From a virus: 45,375 bases of DNA. Location of the stretch: IMG/VR virus record IMGVR_UViG_3300025127_000072, positions 1 through 45,375 of that record; one strand, written 5' to 3'. Positions 7,655-14,509 of the stretch are shown piece by piece (position 1 is the stretch's first letter; each line of letters begins with the position of its first letter). A program made the translations under genes and the position numbers. The notes beneath the pieces are model-generated. The model was not told the origin of the DNA and ran no database searches. It was given only the letters and a program-made list of their open reading frames with translations.

Positions 7655-8022
7655 ATACATTGGCTAACATTGACACAACTATTGACGCTATAAAAGAGGT
7701 GTCAAGTAATGCACTTTTAAAGCATGGTTATAGTAGATCAAGACAAAGATTATTTGATTTATCAAAAGAACTGGATCAGGCTTGGCAGAATTATAAAGGG
7801 ATATCTGAACAAGGCTATTACAAAGAATTAGTTTTATTTGTTATTCAAAGATCCACAAATGGCTTACGCTATAACACTATAGCAAGAAGGTCAGGATTAA
7901 AAAAAGTTTTGGTTCATGATTCTTTAACTCAATTACTAAAAGAACAATTAATTTATAAAAAATTAGTTGATCATAATAATTTTAGGAAAGGTAATTTCAT
8001 TTTATACTGTGCAAAAAAATAA
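7651..8022 (+). CDS. Winged-helix-like protein, putative DNA-binding
   Basis: A 123-residue protein coupled to the zinc-ribbon gene by ATGA. The second half looks like a winged helix: a helix (YYKELVLFVIQRST), a turn, GLRYNTIARRSGLKKVLVHDSL as helix-turn-helix, a helix (TQLLKEQLIYKKL) and a basic wing FRKGNFILYC. This is the layout of small phage transcription regulators. The first half is helical and could dimerise. Placed late in the early block and followed by a terminator, it may time the switch to late genes; that is inference. Confidence 0.7.
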   Translation: MNTLANIDTTIDAIKEVSSNALLKHGYSRSRQRLFDLSKELDQAWQNYKGISEQGYYKELVLFVIQRSTNGLRYNTIARRSGLKKVLVHDSLTQLLKEQLIYKKLVDHNNFRKGNFILYCAKK

Positions 8023-8023
8023 C

Positions 8024-8053
8024 TTGCATTAAATAAAAAAATAAATTTATAAT
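8024..8053 (+). promoter_or_regulatory. Possible promoter before terminator 8056
   Basis: TTGCAT (8024-8029), an 18-base A/T spacer and a perfect -10 TATAAT (8048-8053). Start near 8060 would fall inside the 5' arm of the next hairpin, so the new transcript would escape it. The -35 is weak and the region is A/T-rich, so chance is possible. Confidence 0.35.
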
Positions 8054-8055
8054 TA

Positions 8056-8086
8056 GGCTAGGTTAAGAATTAACTTAGCCTTTTTT
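8056..8086 (+). terminator. Intrinsic terminator
   Basis: An 11-pair stem (8056-8066 with 8070-8080, one G-U) with a 3-base loop GAA, followed by six T. Ends the unit that includes the winged-helix gene. Confidence 0.9.
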
Positions 8087-8109
8087 ATGTTTAGAAAGGA
8101 TATCCAACA

Positions 8110-8478
8110 ATGGAAACAAAAACATATTTATTAAAGCATCAATATAATTATCAAACTCGTAAAATGGAAAATGTAGAGGGTGCAACTATTACAATTCAAT
8201 TTAAAGTAATGGATAATTGCTCAATGATTGAGATTATCGGCAAGAAGTCCTTGACTGGCTTTGAAGAGTTTAAGCATCAAATACTTTGCCATAAAGAACA
8301 AATGATTAAGATTTTACCAAACGTTAACGATCAAATCGAAAAGGTAAAAGAACCAGTAAACAAAGATCGAGTTTTAATTGATCAAAATATAGGCGTTCAA
8401 TTCGAGCAAGAGAAAAGCGAACATTATATTTTAGGTTTGCATGGTCAATTGGATTTATTTAAAGAGGATATGAACTAA
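8110..8478 (+). CDS. Hypothetical protein, 122 residues
   Basis: Starts behind GAAAGGATAT. It is probably a small mixed alpha/beta protein: METKTYLLKHQYNYQTR and ATITIQFKVMDNCSMIEIIG suggest strands. A charged middle follows (QIEKVKEPVNKDRV), then a short end LGLHGQLDLFKEDM. The stop overlaps the next start (TAATG). No known domain or metal motif. Confidence 0.75.
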   Translation: METKTYLLKHQYNYQTRKMENVEGATITIQFKVMDNCSMIEIIGKKSLTGFEEFKHQILCHKEQMIKILPNVNDQIEKVKEPVNKDRVLIDQNIGVQFEQEKSEHYILGLHGQLDLFKEDMN

Positions 8479-8684
8479 TGGCTTATTACTTTAGTTGTAA
8501 TGAATGTAATACTACTAATTTATTTGATAATGGTAATGTTACAAAATTAGATCCAGTCAAAGAATACCATTTAATCAAAGGTGTTTCAGGTGGTGCAATT
8601 AATGTAAAGGAAAAGGAAAGCGTTATTTGTGCTTCTTGCATATCCAAAAAAATAAGATTAAAAGGTAACTATATTATAATTTAA
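8478..8684 (+). CDS. Small zinc-ribbon-like protein
   Basis: A 68-residue protein with CNEC (residues 7-10) and CASC (51-54), a typical two-pair zinc site, in a beta-rich context (VKEYHLIKGVSGGAINVKEK). It ends in hydrophobic NYIII. Coupled to both neighbours by one-base overlaps. Metal binding is inferred from Cys spacing; the role is unknown. Confidence 0.75.
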   Translation: MAYYFSCNECNTTNLFDNGNVTKLDPVKEYHLIKGVSGGAINVKEKESVICASCISKKIRLKGNYIII

Positions 8685-8698
8685 TGAAAGGAAATATT

Positions 8699-9025
8699 AT
8701 GGCTTTAGTTTATGAAAATATGCCAAGTAAAGAAAAGAAGTTAAAACAAATTGCAAAGGTTGAGAATATGCTTAGCAATAGATCTCATAAACCAGTTGCA
8801 AACCAGTTTAAAATAACTATGCAAAATGGTTTAGAAGTATTTCAATCTTATGAAACTATTATTTGCATTAAAGATCCAAGAAACAATGAAATATATCTTG
8901 ATAAAAATTCTTGGGACTATTCAAATACTACTTCAAGATATAGAAAGTTCTTTCTTCAGGAAGATACTAAAACAACTAAAGAAAAGATTAAAAAAGGTAT
9001 TTACATTCTTGAAGATTTGAATTAA
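8699..9025 (+). CDS. Hypothetical basic protein, 108 residues
   Basis: The ATG at 8699 is preferred to one at 8684 because GAAAGG sits just before it, the pattern used across this block. The protein begins MALVYENMPSKEKKLKQIAK and has a helical, basic first half. The middle (ITMQNGLEVFQSYETIICI) suggests a small beta fold, and the end is Lys-rich. A strong terminator lies 23 bases after the stop, so this is the last early rightward gene. Confidence 0.7.
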   Translation: MALVYENMPSKEKKLKQIAKVENMLSNRSHKPVANQFKITMQNGLEVFQSYETIICIKDPRNNEIYLDKNSWDYSNTTSRYRKFFLQEDTKTTKEKIKKGIYILEDLN

Positions 9026-9047
9026 TACTTTTTAAATACCTCCATGA

Positions 9048-9080
9048 AAACGCCTTAGATTAGTTTCTAGGGCGTTTTTT
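9048..9080 (+). terminator. Intrinsic terminator at end of early block
   Basis: A 12-pair stem (9048-9059 with 9066-9077, one G-U) with a 6-base loop, followed by T's to 9080. It isolates the early operon from the virion block. Confidence 0.92.
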
Positions 9081-9475
9081 ATTTGTTAGCTTCAATATAT
9101 ATGTAAATGATTGTTTCTTTTATGTAATCGCTTTATTTGTAGTCTAGCGTATTGCTCGCAATATCCACCTTGAAAGATACCTTTTCATATTATTTGTATG
9201 ACTAACTTTTGACAAATCGGCAACGTGGGTGCGTGTGCGTGCATGATTACCTTTTATTATTGTGTTGGGTTTTGTGTTGGGTGGTGTTTCAGCCTTTGGA
9301 ACTATCAATGATCGTAGCAAAGTAGAAATCACATAAAAATATATAGTTTTCCGTGCGTACACGCAAGAGCCACCCCGGGCCCCCCAGTATTTGCATGCAA
9401 TGTAGCCATATTTTTACGTAAAATAGTTACTTGTACAAGTTATGGTGCATCCCTTTGGGATAGGCGTGCAAAGAA

Positions 9476-9518
9476 TACCCTGCATGGGTACGCTTCTCTA
9501 TACTAAGAACAGTTAATT
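9476..9518 (+). promoter_or_regulatory. Repeated promoter-like element, copy 2
   Basis: TACCCT (9476-9481), 17 bases, TATACTAAGAACAGTTAATT (9499-9518), matching copy 1 at 3210-3252 in both boxes and spacing. The dyad here is TACCC/GGGTA. The box TATACT is a good -10; TACCCT is not a sigma70 -35, so a phage activator or altered polymerase is likely. Confidence 0.6.
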
Positions 9519-9528
9519 TGGGGGGTAT

Positions 9529-9555
9529 GGTGTATTCCCGGAGGGTTACACTCCG
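9529..9555 (+). promoter_or_regulatory. Two alternative hairpins in the late leader
   Basis: GGTGTA (9529-9534) can pair with TACACT (9547-9552), stacking on CCC/GGG inside. CGGAG (9539-9543) can instead pair with CTCCG (9551-9555). The two exclude each other. Both would be in an RNA started at the element upstream. Confidence 0.35.
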
Positions 9556-9601
9556 ATTGTACCGACCAATTCCTATTCTGTCAACAAAATAATTATTTTT
9601 C

Positions 9602-9630
9602 TTGACGTGGTTATGCTAAGTTACTATTAT
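9602..9630 (+). promoter_or_regulatory. Sigma70-like promoter of the virion block
   Basis: TTGACG (9602-9607), exact 17-base spacing, TATTAT (9625-9630), with an A/T-rich tract upstream that could be an UP element. It points into the virion genes starting at 9741. Confidence 0.65.
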
Positions 9631-9740
9631 TAAAGTAACAAAAGATCAACTAAAGCACATGCAACCAAGTATTATCTGAAGAATTAGTGTATTTGGCTTT
9701 ATTTCTTTGATTTTTTGTCAATTTAACAAGAAAGAACTCC

Positions 9741-9962
9741 ATGTATGAAGCGTTTGTACTGATTTGTCTAATGGGTCATCCTACATTAGACGAAAGTTGT
9801 GAACAATTAAAGGATACACGAGGTCCTTATATGACCCATGACCAGTGTTTAGCACGAGTATACGAAATAAAACAAGATTTACCCTTGTACAAACCCCACA
9901 TGGAAGCAAGAGCATACCGTTGTGACAAATTTACTCCCCAAACAGAGAAGCAAAGAACGTGA
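9741..9962 (+). CDS. Small Cys-containing protein, possibly exported
   Basis: A 73-residue protein whose start MYEAFVLICLMGHP is a short hydrophobic stretch like a weak signal or anchor. Four Cys (9, 20, 36, 61) could form two disulfides outside the cytoplasm. A central piece, TRGPYMTHDQCLARVYEI, matches a pattern I know from small marine phage proteins with no known role. It is the first gene of the virion block and overlaps the small terminase by 41 bases. Confidence 0.65.
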   Translation: MYEAFVLICLMGHPTLDESCEQLKDTRGPYMTHDQCLARVYEIKQDLPLYKPHMEARAYRCDKFTPQTEKQRT

Positions 9963-10329
9963 AATAAGTCCTCAACAGGAACAATTTCTAGAAGTACTCT
10001 TTGAAAATGGTGGCAATGTAACTGATGCAGCCCTTAAAGCAGGATATGCAAAGGGATCAGTGACGTGGTTACGCAATAGTTTAGCAGATGAGATCATAAG
10101 ACGCACACAAAACGTGCTATCTATGAACGCATTTAAGGCTGCTACACGCCTTGTAACGACAATAGACAACCCAGTGCCTGAAAGAGGAGACGATCTACGC
10201 TTTAGGGCTGCAGAATCGCTTTTAAACAGGGTCGGATTGGGTAAACAAGAAACAACCAACGTAAATGTACAAGCTGTGCATGGCATTGTACTACTTCCAC
10301 CCAAGAAAGGGGTAACTATTGATGGCTAA
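9922..10329 (+). CDS. Terminase small subunit (putative)
   Basis: A 135-residue protein with a helix-turn-helix at 18-55: QQEQFLEVLFENGGNVTDAAL and AGYAKGSVTWLRNSLADEI, the layout of small terminases that recognise the packaging site. The end (QAVHGIVLLPPKKG) resembles the strand and tail that bind the large subunit. The frame has no ATG near its start, so GTG at 9922 is taken; this overlaps the previous gene by 41 bases. Place, two genes before the large terminase, supports the call. A plain DNA-binding protein is the alternative. Confidence 0.8.
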   Translation: MTNLLPKQRSKEREISPQQEQFLEVLFENGGNVTDAALKAGYAKGSVTWLRNSLADEIIRRTQNVLSMNAFKAATRLVTTIDNPVPERGDDLRFRAAESLLNRVGLGKQETTNVNVQAVHGIVLLPPKKGVTIDG

Positions 10330-10687
10330 ATCACTTGAAGAAAAGGAAAGAGATAAGCGAATACAAAAACAAGTTGAAAAGCTTGGAGGTCCTAAGAAAC
10401 CACCAAAGCCTAAAACTTTGAAACAAGCTGCTACTGAACAGTACAAAAGAGCGAGAATAATTCAAAAATCTCCTTTCACTAGCACAAGCAAAAAATCAAT
10501 GCTTACAGACGCAGGATTTAAACCTGCTAGTTATGATGAAGCAAAGACAGCGTTTTATAGAGGTACTACAGGACTTTACAAACAGAATGTTCCAAAAAAA
10601 TTGAGAGATAGATTAAAGTACGAAGGTGGTAAAAAGGGAAAGACTTATACTCCGGGATCAGGTTCACGTAAACCAGATATGGGTTAA
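10322..10687 (+). CDS. Basic hypothetical protein between the terminase genes
   Basis: Very Lys/Arg-rich, 121 residues, starting MAKSLEEKERDKRIQK with AAAGGGG upstream of the ATG. The first part is charged and helical, with PPKPKTLKQAATEQYKRAR. The second part is probably mostly loops, ending TYTPGSGSRKPDMG. Charge suggests DNA binding. Its stop overlaps the large terminase start (TAATG). It may help packaging, but that is inferred from place only. Confidence 0.75.
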   Translation: MAKSLEEKERDKRIQKQVEKLGGPKKPPKPKTLKQAATEQYKRARIIQKSPFTSTSKKSMLTDAGFKPASYDEAKTAFYRGTTGLYKQNVPKKLRDRLKYEGGKKGKTYTPGSGSRKPDMG

Positions 10688-12375
10688 TGTCTGAATCTAC
10701 TCCGAAGCGAGGTCGACCAAAGAAAGACCCCAACGCTCCCAAACAAAGATACAACTATTCCTCTGCAGTCAAAGCTCGTAAGCAAACACAACGTAGACTT
10801 ACTGAAGCAAAGAAACGAGCAGCAAAGGTAACAAAGCAAGCAGAAAGTAAAAGACGCTATGCCAGAAAACTCGAAGAAAAAATCACAAAAGTCGACAAAG
10901 CACTCAATCAAGACACGACTGCTGTTATCGATAAAACGGATCTGCAAGAGTTGCCAGATGTTGTTGAGCAACTGGTGGATGGGCGTGAAATTATTTTTCA
11001 GCCAAACGAAGGTCCTCAAGAAGAGTTTCTTTCCTCAAGTGAAAGAGATGTTCTGTACGGTGGCTCAGCAGGTGGGGGAAAAAGCTTTGCACTTCTCGCA
11101 GACCCTCTTCGGTATTGCCACAATAGCAATCATCGTGGGCTTCTTCTTAGGCGTACTCTGGATGAGCTAACAGAACTAATAGACAAGTCACGTCAACTAT
11201 ATCCCAAAGCTTTCCCCGGTGCAAAGTTCCGGGAGTCAAAGTCAACGTGGCATTTTCCGTCAGGTGCAACAATTTGGTTTACGTATCTTGACAAAGACAA
11301 AGACGTAACACGATTTCAGGGTCAGTCGTTTAACTGGATAGGCATTGATGAGATAACCCAATATCCCTCGCCTTACGTTTGGGATTATCTCCGTTCACGA
11401 CTAAGAGCAACTGATCCTGAACTGCAAAGTCATCTGTACATGCGTTGTACAGCGAACCCCGGAGGAGTCGGTGGTTGGTGGGTTAAAAAGATGTACATCG
11501 ATCCATCTGAACACAATTCGACTTTTCCTGCAGTAGACATCGAAACAGGCAAACCTTTCTTGTGGCCCAAAGGTCACGAAAAGGAAGGCGAACCACTCTT
11601 CTATCGCAGGTTCATCCCTGCACGTTTGACCGACAATCCATACTTGTTGGCTGATGGACAATACGAAGCGATGTTAAGATCACTACCTGAAGTCGAGCGT
11701 AAGCGACTTCTTGAAGGTGACTGGGAAGTGACAGAGGGTGCAGCTTTCCCTGAATTTAGTAGGAGTAAACATGTTACACCGAGTTTCGAGCTTCCACCGA
11801 ATTTCCCCAGAATACGTGCCGCTGACTATGGGTATGCGAGTCCTTCTTGTGTCCTGTGGGGTGCTATTGACTGGGATAACAATATATGGGTTTATCGTGA
11901 ACTGTACGTAAAACAGTTGACAGCAGAGCAGTTGGCAGATAGAATACTACAAGTAGAACAAGAAGATCCGACACCACACTATACAGTGCTTGACTCATCG
12001 TGTTGGAACAAGACAGGGTTCGGCCCATCAATAGCAGAGACGATGATGAGATGTGGCGTACGTTGGATGCCATCAGACAGAAACAGACTGCAAGGTAAAA
12101 TGGAAATACATCGTAGGCTTGCAGATGATCCACGAACAGACGAACCTAGATTACGAATATTTCCGAATTGTGTCAACCTTATCAAACAACTTTCAGGTAT
12201 ACCTCTTAGCAAAACAAATGCAGAGGATGTGGACACAAAGGCAGAAGATCACGCATATGATGCACTGCGATATATGTTAATGACAAGGATGACAGGATAT
12301 GTATCGATTCATAAAACGCTTGGTGGCATCAAGAATCAGGTCTATCAAATGCAAGACCAAACATTTGGATATTAA
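10687..12375 (+). CDS. terL: Terminase large subunit
   Basis: The 562-residue packaging motor: an ATPase that pumps DNA into the procapsid and a nuclease that cuts it. Walker A is GGSAGGGKS (125-133). Walker B is FNWIGIDEIT (D221, E222). The nuclease domain shows three acidic sites, in RAADYGYAS (D380), YTVLDSSCW (D436) and AEDHAYDALRY (D521/D525), the usual RNase H-like triad. Unlike most relatives it has about 100 extra N-terminal residues. These are very basic and begin with KRGRPKK, an AT-hook-like DNA-minor-groove motif, followed by a charged helix. Assignment is firm. Confidence 0.97.
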   Translation: MSESTPKRGRPKKDPNAPKQRYNYSSAVKARKQTQRRLTEAKKRAAKVTKQAESKRRYARKLEEKITKVDKALNQDTTAVIDKTDLQELPDVVEQLVDGREIIFQPNEGPQEEFLSSSERDVLYGGSAGGGKSFALLADPLRYCHNSNHRGLLLRRTLDELTELIDKSRQLYPKAFPGAKFRESKSTWHFPSGATIWFTYLDKDKDVTRFQGQSFNWIGIDEITQYPSPYVWDYLRSRLRATDPELQSHLYMRCTANPGGVGGWWVKKMYIDPSEHNSTFPAVDIETGKPFLWPKGHEKEGEPLFYRRFIPARLTDNPYLLADGQYEAMLRSLPEVERKRLLEGDWEVTEGAAFPEFSRSKHVTPSFELPPNFPRIRAADYGYASPSCVLWGAIDWDNNIWVYRELYVKQLTAEQLADRILQVEQEDPTPHYTVLDSSCWNKTGFGPSIAETMMRCGVRWMPSDRNRLQGKMEIHRRLADDPRTDEPRLRIFPNCVNLIKQLSGIPLSKTNAEDVDTKAEDHAYDALRYMLMTRMTGYVSIHKTLGGIKNQVYQMQDQTFGY

Positions 12376-12378
12376 TAA

Positions 12379-14265
12379 ATGGCTCAAGTAACAGGAGGTG
12401 GTGGTAAGGCTGCTGTAATGCCTAACTTCGACCCAAAGCAAACTACATTAGAGGAAACAATTAACGAGTATGCAAAAGCATCTCGTGCTACAGGCAAAAA
12501 GCTTGAGGATTTTGAAAAAAGGCTTATTAACAATAAAGTCCTTAAAACCTATTTAAAAAATCCAGTTGTTGAATTGTTTGATGGTCATTGGGGAAATGAA
12601 GATAACCCCCTTGTCAAATTACTTGATTCTGTTGGTGAAGGAAGTAGAGGACAGTTTTACAGTGCTTTCAAAAGTATAGAAGAAAACGTATTCAGGCAAG
12701 TTAACAGATTAAGATTTAACGAGGACTACAAAAAATTAACAGAGGGAGTTGCTCGACCTGCAAAGGGGGGTAAATATACATCAAAATTTCTTTACAATCC
12801 TGAAAAAATTGGTGACTTTCATAAAGGATTAGTAGAGTTTGTAAAAAACAATCCTGATTCAAAACCTGTAGCAAATGCTTTGCTATTTCAACTCTATACA
12901 GGTTTTAGACCAAATGCTGCAGGAGGTATAACTCCGTTTGATATATACGAACCTGAATCAAGACATAATATACACAGTCTATTTATAGGTGGTAACAGGG
13001 TCGGTGCAAAAGGCTCTCCTATAAATGTTCCTTTGACAAGAAGAGCTATGGCAATTCTTAACAGTCAAAAGTTATATAATGAAAATAAATTTGATGGTGA
13101 AAAATTTATATTTCAAAAAAAGGTAAAAGGTAAACTTGAACCTATTGATGATACAGATATTACAGGTTTGCTTAAAAAATTAAAAAAAGCAAATCTCTTA
13201 CCTCCTAGACTTAAAGTAGATGTATCAGGGGATGTGGTCAAAGGAACAACAAATATTACTGCCTACGATTTACGAAGAATACACGCTACCACATTATCAA
13301 GTTTAGGTGTAAGTTTAGAAAAGGCTGCTCTTCTAACAGGCAGAGTGGTTGGTGGTGGTGCAGAGCAAGCAAGATACGTTGGTCTTGCTCCGGGGTCTGC
13401 TAATCCTCAAGGGGCTGCTAAAGACGCTAACATGTTAACGGACTATATGTATCAAGAGTATAGTAGAACTCTTCCGGGGGGTATGCAAGCTGCAGAAAAA
13501 GAAAGTAAATTTTTAGCTCGTGATAGAGATGTATTTAGTCCAAATCAACCTGTAGAATTTGTAAAGCCTAGCACAGATGTTTATAAAGGTCCTACTTACG
13601 AAAAGGGTGTCAATGTTATATCTACGGTTGATACTGATTTTATAGAGGGTGATTACAAAGTACTTGATGATAAACCACCTGCTAGTATTGCTGAAACAAG
13701 CAAAGAAACTCAAGACTGGTTTAGAAGTATGAACATAGATGATGGCAGTCTTGCACCTCAGATTGAAGATAAGACAATAAAAACTAAGAAACTAAAATCT
13801 GTAGATCCAACTGCAATATTATTAGGAGGTGCAGCAGGGTCAGAGATATTAGATGATACTGGCGAGCTAGTTACTGAAGAAATTGCACAATCGACTATAG
13901 CTCAAACAACGTCAAAGATTGCACCAAAGTTAGCACAGACTGCACTCGGAAGAGCATTACCAGTAGCAGGTGCAGGAATGATTTTTCCAACTTCTCCTAC
14001 AAACGTAGGTGAGATAGAGGGATTTGCAAGAAAAGATATTGATAAACGTTTTGGTGGCATAGATCAAATGGATACATCTCAGGAAAAACAAATATTTAAA
14101 GATGATCCACGACTACAAGGAACAACAGCGATGTACGATCCATCAGAGTTACCAAGACGAGACGCTGATGACCCACTAAGTGATGAAGCGTACAGAAAAA
14201 GATTTCTAGAGGAATCTAGAACAAAAGCAGGCTCACAATTACGTGGGTTCGCACAACCTCGTTAA
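12379..14265 (+). CDS. Tyrosine-recombinase-like protein with long C-terminal extension
   Basis: A 628-residue protein whose middle (about 130-345) follows the tyrosine recombinase/integrase fold. LYTGFRPNA holds R177 (the first Arg); GAKGSPINVPLTRRA holds K211 in the beta-hairpin; TAYDLRRIHATTL holds R299 (the second Arg), with Tyr296 in place of the usual His; LLTGR followed by EQARY gives a possible nucleophile Y333. After this, some 280 residues have no match I know, with two mild hydrophobic runs (AILLGGAAG; ALPVAGAGMIF). It lies between terminase and portal, an unusual place for an integrase. It may be an active recombinase, an inactive relative recruited to the virion, or a DNA-binding head protein. 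Codon use looks like that of its neighbours. Confidence 0.7.
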   Translation: MAQVTGGGGKAAVMPNFDPKQTTLEETINEYAKASRATGKKLEDFEKRLINNKVLKTYLKNPVVELFDGHWGNEDNPLVKLLDSVGEGSRGQFYSAFKSIEENVFRQVNRLRFNEDYKKLTEGVARPAKGGKYTSKFLYNPEKIGDFHKGLVEFVKNNPDSKPVANALLFQLYTGFRPNAAGGITPFDIYEPESRHNIHSLFIGGNRVGAKGSPINVPLTRRAMAILNSQKLYNENKFDGEKFIFQKKVKGKLEPIDDTDITGLLKKLKKANLLPPRLKVDVSGDVVKGTTNITAYDLRRIHATTLSSLGVSLEKAALLTGRVVGGGAEQARYVGLAPGSANPQGAAKDANMLTDYMYQEYSRTLPGGMQAAEKESKFLARDRDVFSPNQPVEFVKPSTDVYKGPTYEKGVNVISTVDTDFIEGDYKVLDDKPPASIAETSKETQDWFRSMNIDDGSLAPQIEDKTIKTKKLKSVDPTAILLGGAAGSEILDDTGELVTEEIAQSTIAQTTSKIAPKLAQTALGRALPVAGAGMIFPTSPTNVGEIEGFARKDIDKRFGGIDQMDTSQEKQIFKDDPRLQGTTAMYDPSELPRRDADDPLSDEAYRKRFLEESRTKAGSQLRGFAQPR

Positions 14266-14277
14266 AAGGAGATAATA

Positions 14278-14496
14278 ATGGCAGACAATCTTAATCAAGG
14301 TGCAGCCTATATAATGGGATCAGATAAAGTATCAGTTGATGATGCTCAAGGTTCTACTAATCTATATAGAGAAGGTCTTGAGTTTACAACTGAAGTAAAT
14401 CAAGATGCGTTGCAAGTTGACATGCCAAAGAAGCAAACAAAACCAACTGTTGAAGCTTCTTTATTTAAAATGGCTGACGATAGAAACTATTTCTAA
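14278..14496 (+). CDS. Hypothetical protein, 72 residues
   Basis: Starts behind AAAAGGAG. Acidic and polar, with no Cys or membrane segment: MADNLNQGAAYIMGSDKV, then SLFKMADDRNYF at the end. It lies directly before the portal gene and may be a head protein or head assembly helper. Function unknown. Confidence 0.7.
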   Translation: MADNLNQGAAYIMGSDKVSVDDAQGSTNLYREGLEFTTEVNQDALQVDMPKKQTKPTVEASLFKMADDRNYF

Positions 14497-14509
14497 TCAA
14501 GGATAAATC

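Larger units (their letters stand above)
9081..9740. other. Control region between early and virion blocks
   Basis: About 660 bases without a convincing gene. From left: A/T-rich sequence; a G/T-rich part (9224-9286); a pure G/C block CCCCGGGCCCCCC (9373-9385); hairpins ATCCC/GGGAT (9449-9461) and TACCC/GGGTA (9476-9490); the repeated promoter-like element (9476-9518); two mutually exclusive hairpins (9529-9555); and a sigma70-like promoter (9602-9630). A 72-codon minus-strand frame (9144-9362) has no ribosome-binding site. This is the likely place for late-gene control and perhaps for a packaging site or origin. Confidence 0.7.

Noticed and set aside
9144-9362. Minus-strand 72-codon frame in the control region
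   Set aside because: No ribosome-binding site, odd make-up, and it lies over likely regulatory sequence.
9486-9570. tRNA-like fold (GGTAC/GTACC ends, CGGAG/CTCCG arm, ACCA nearby)
   Set aside because: No proper D-arm, anticodon arm or T-loop sequence; spacing is wrong.
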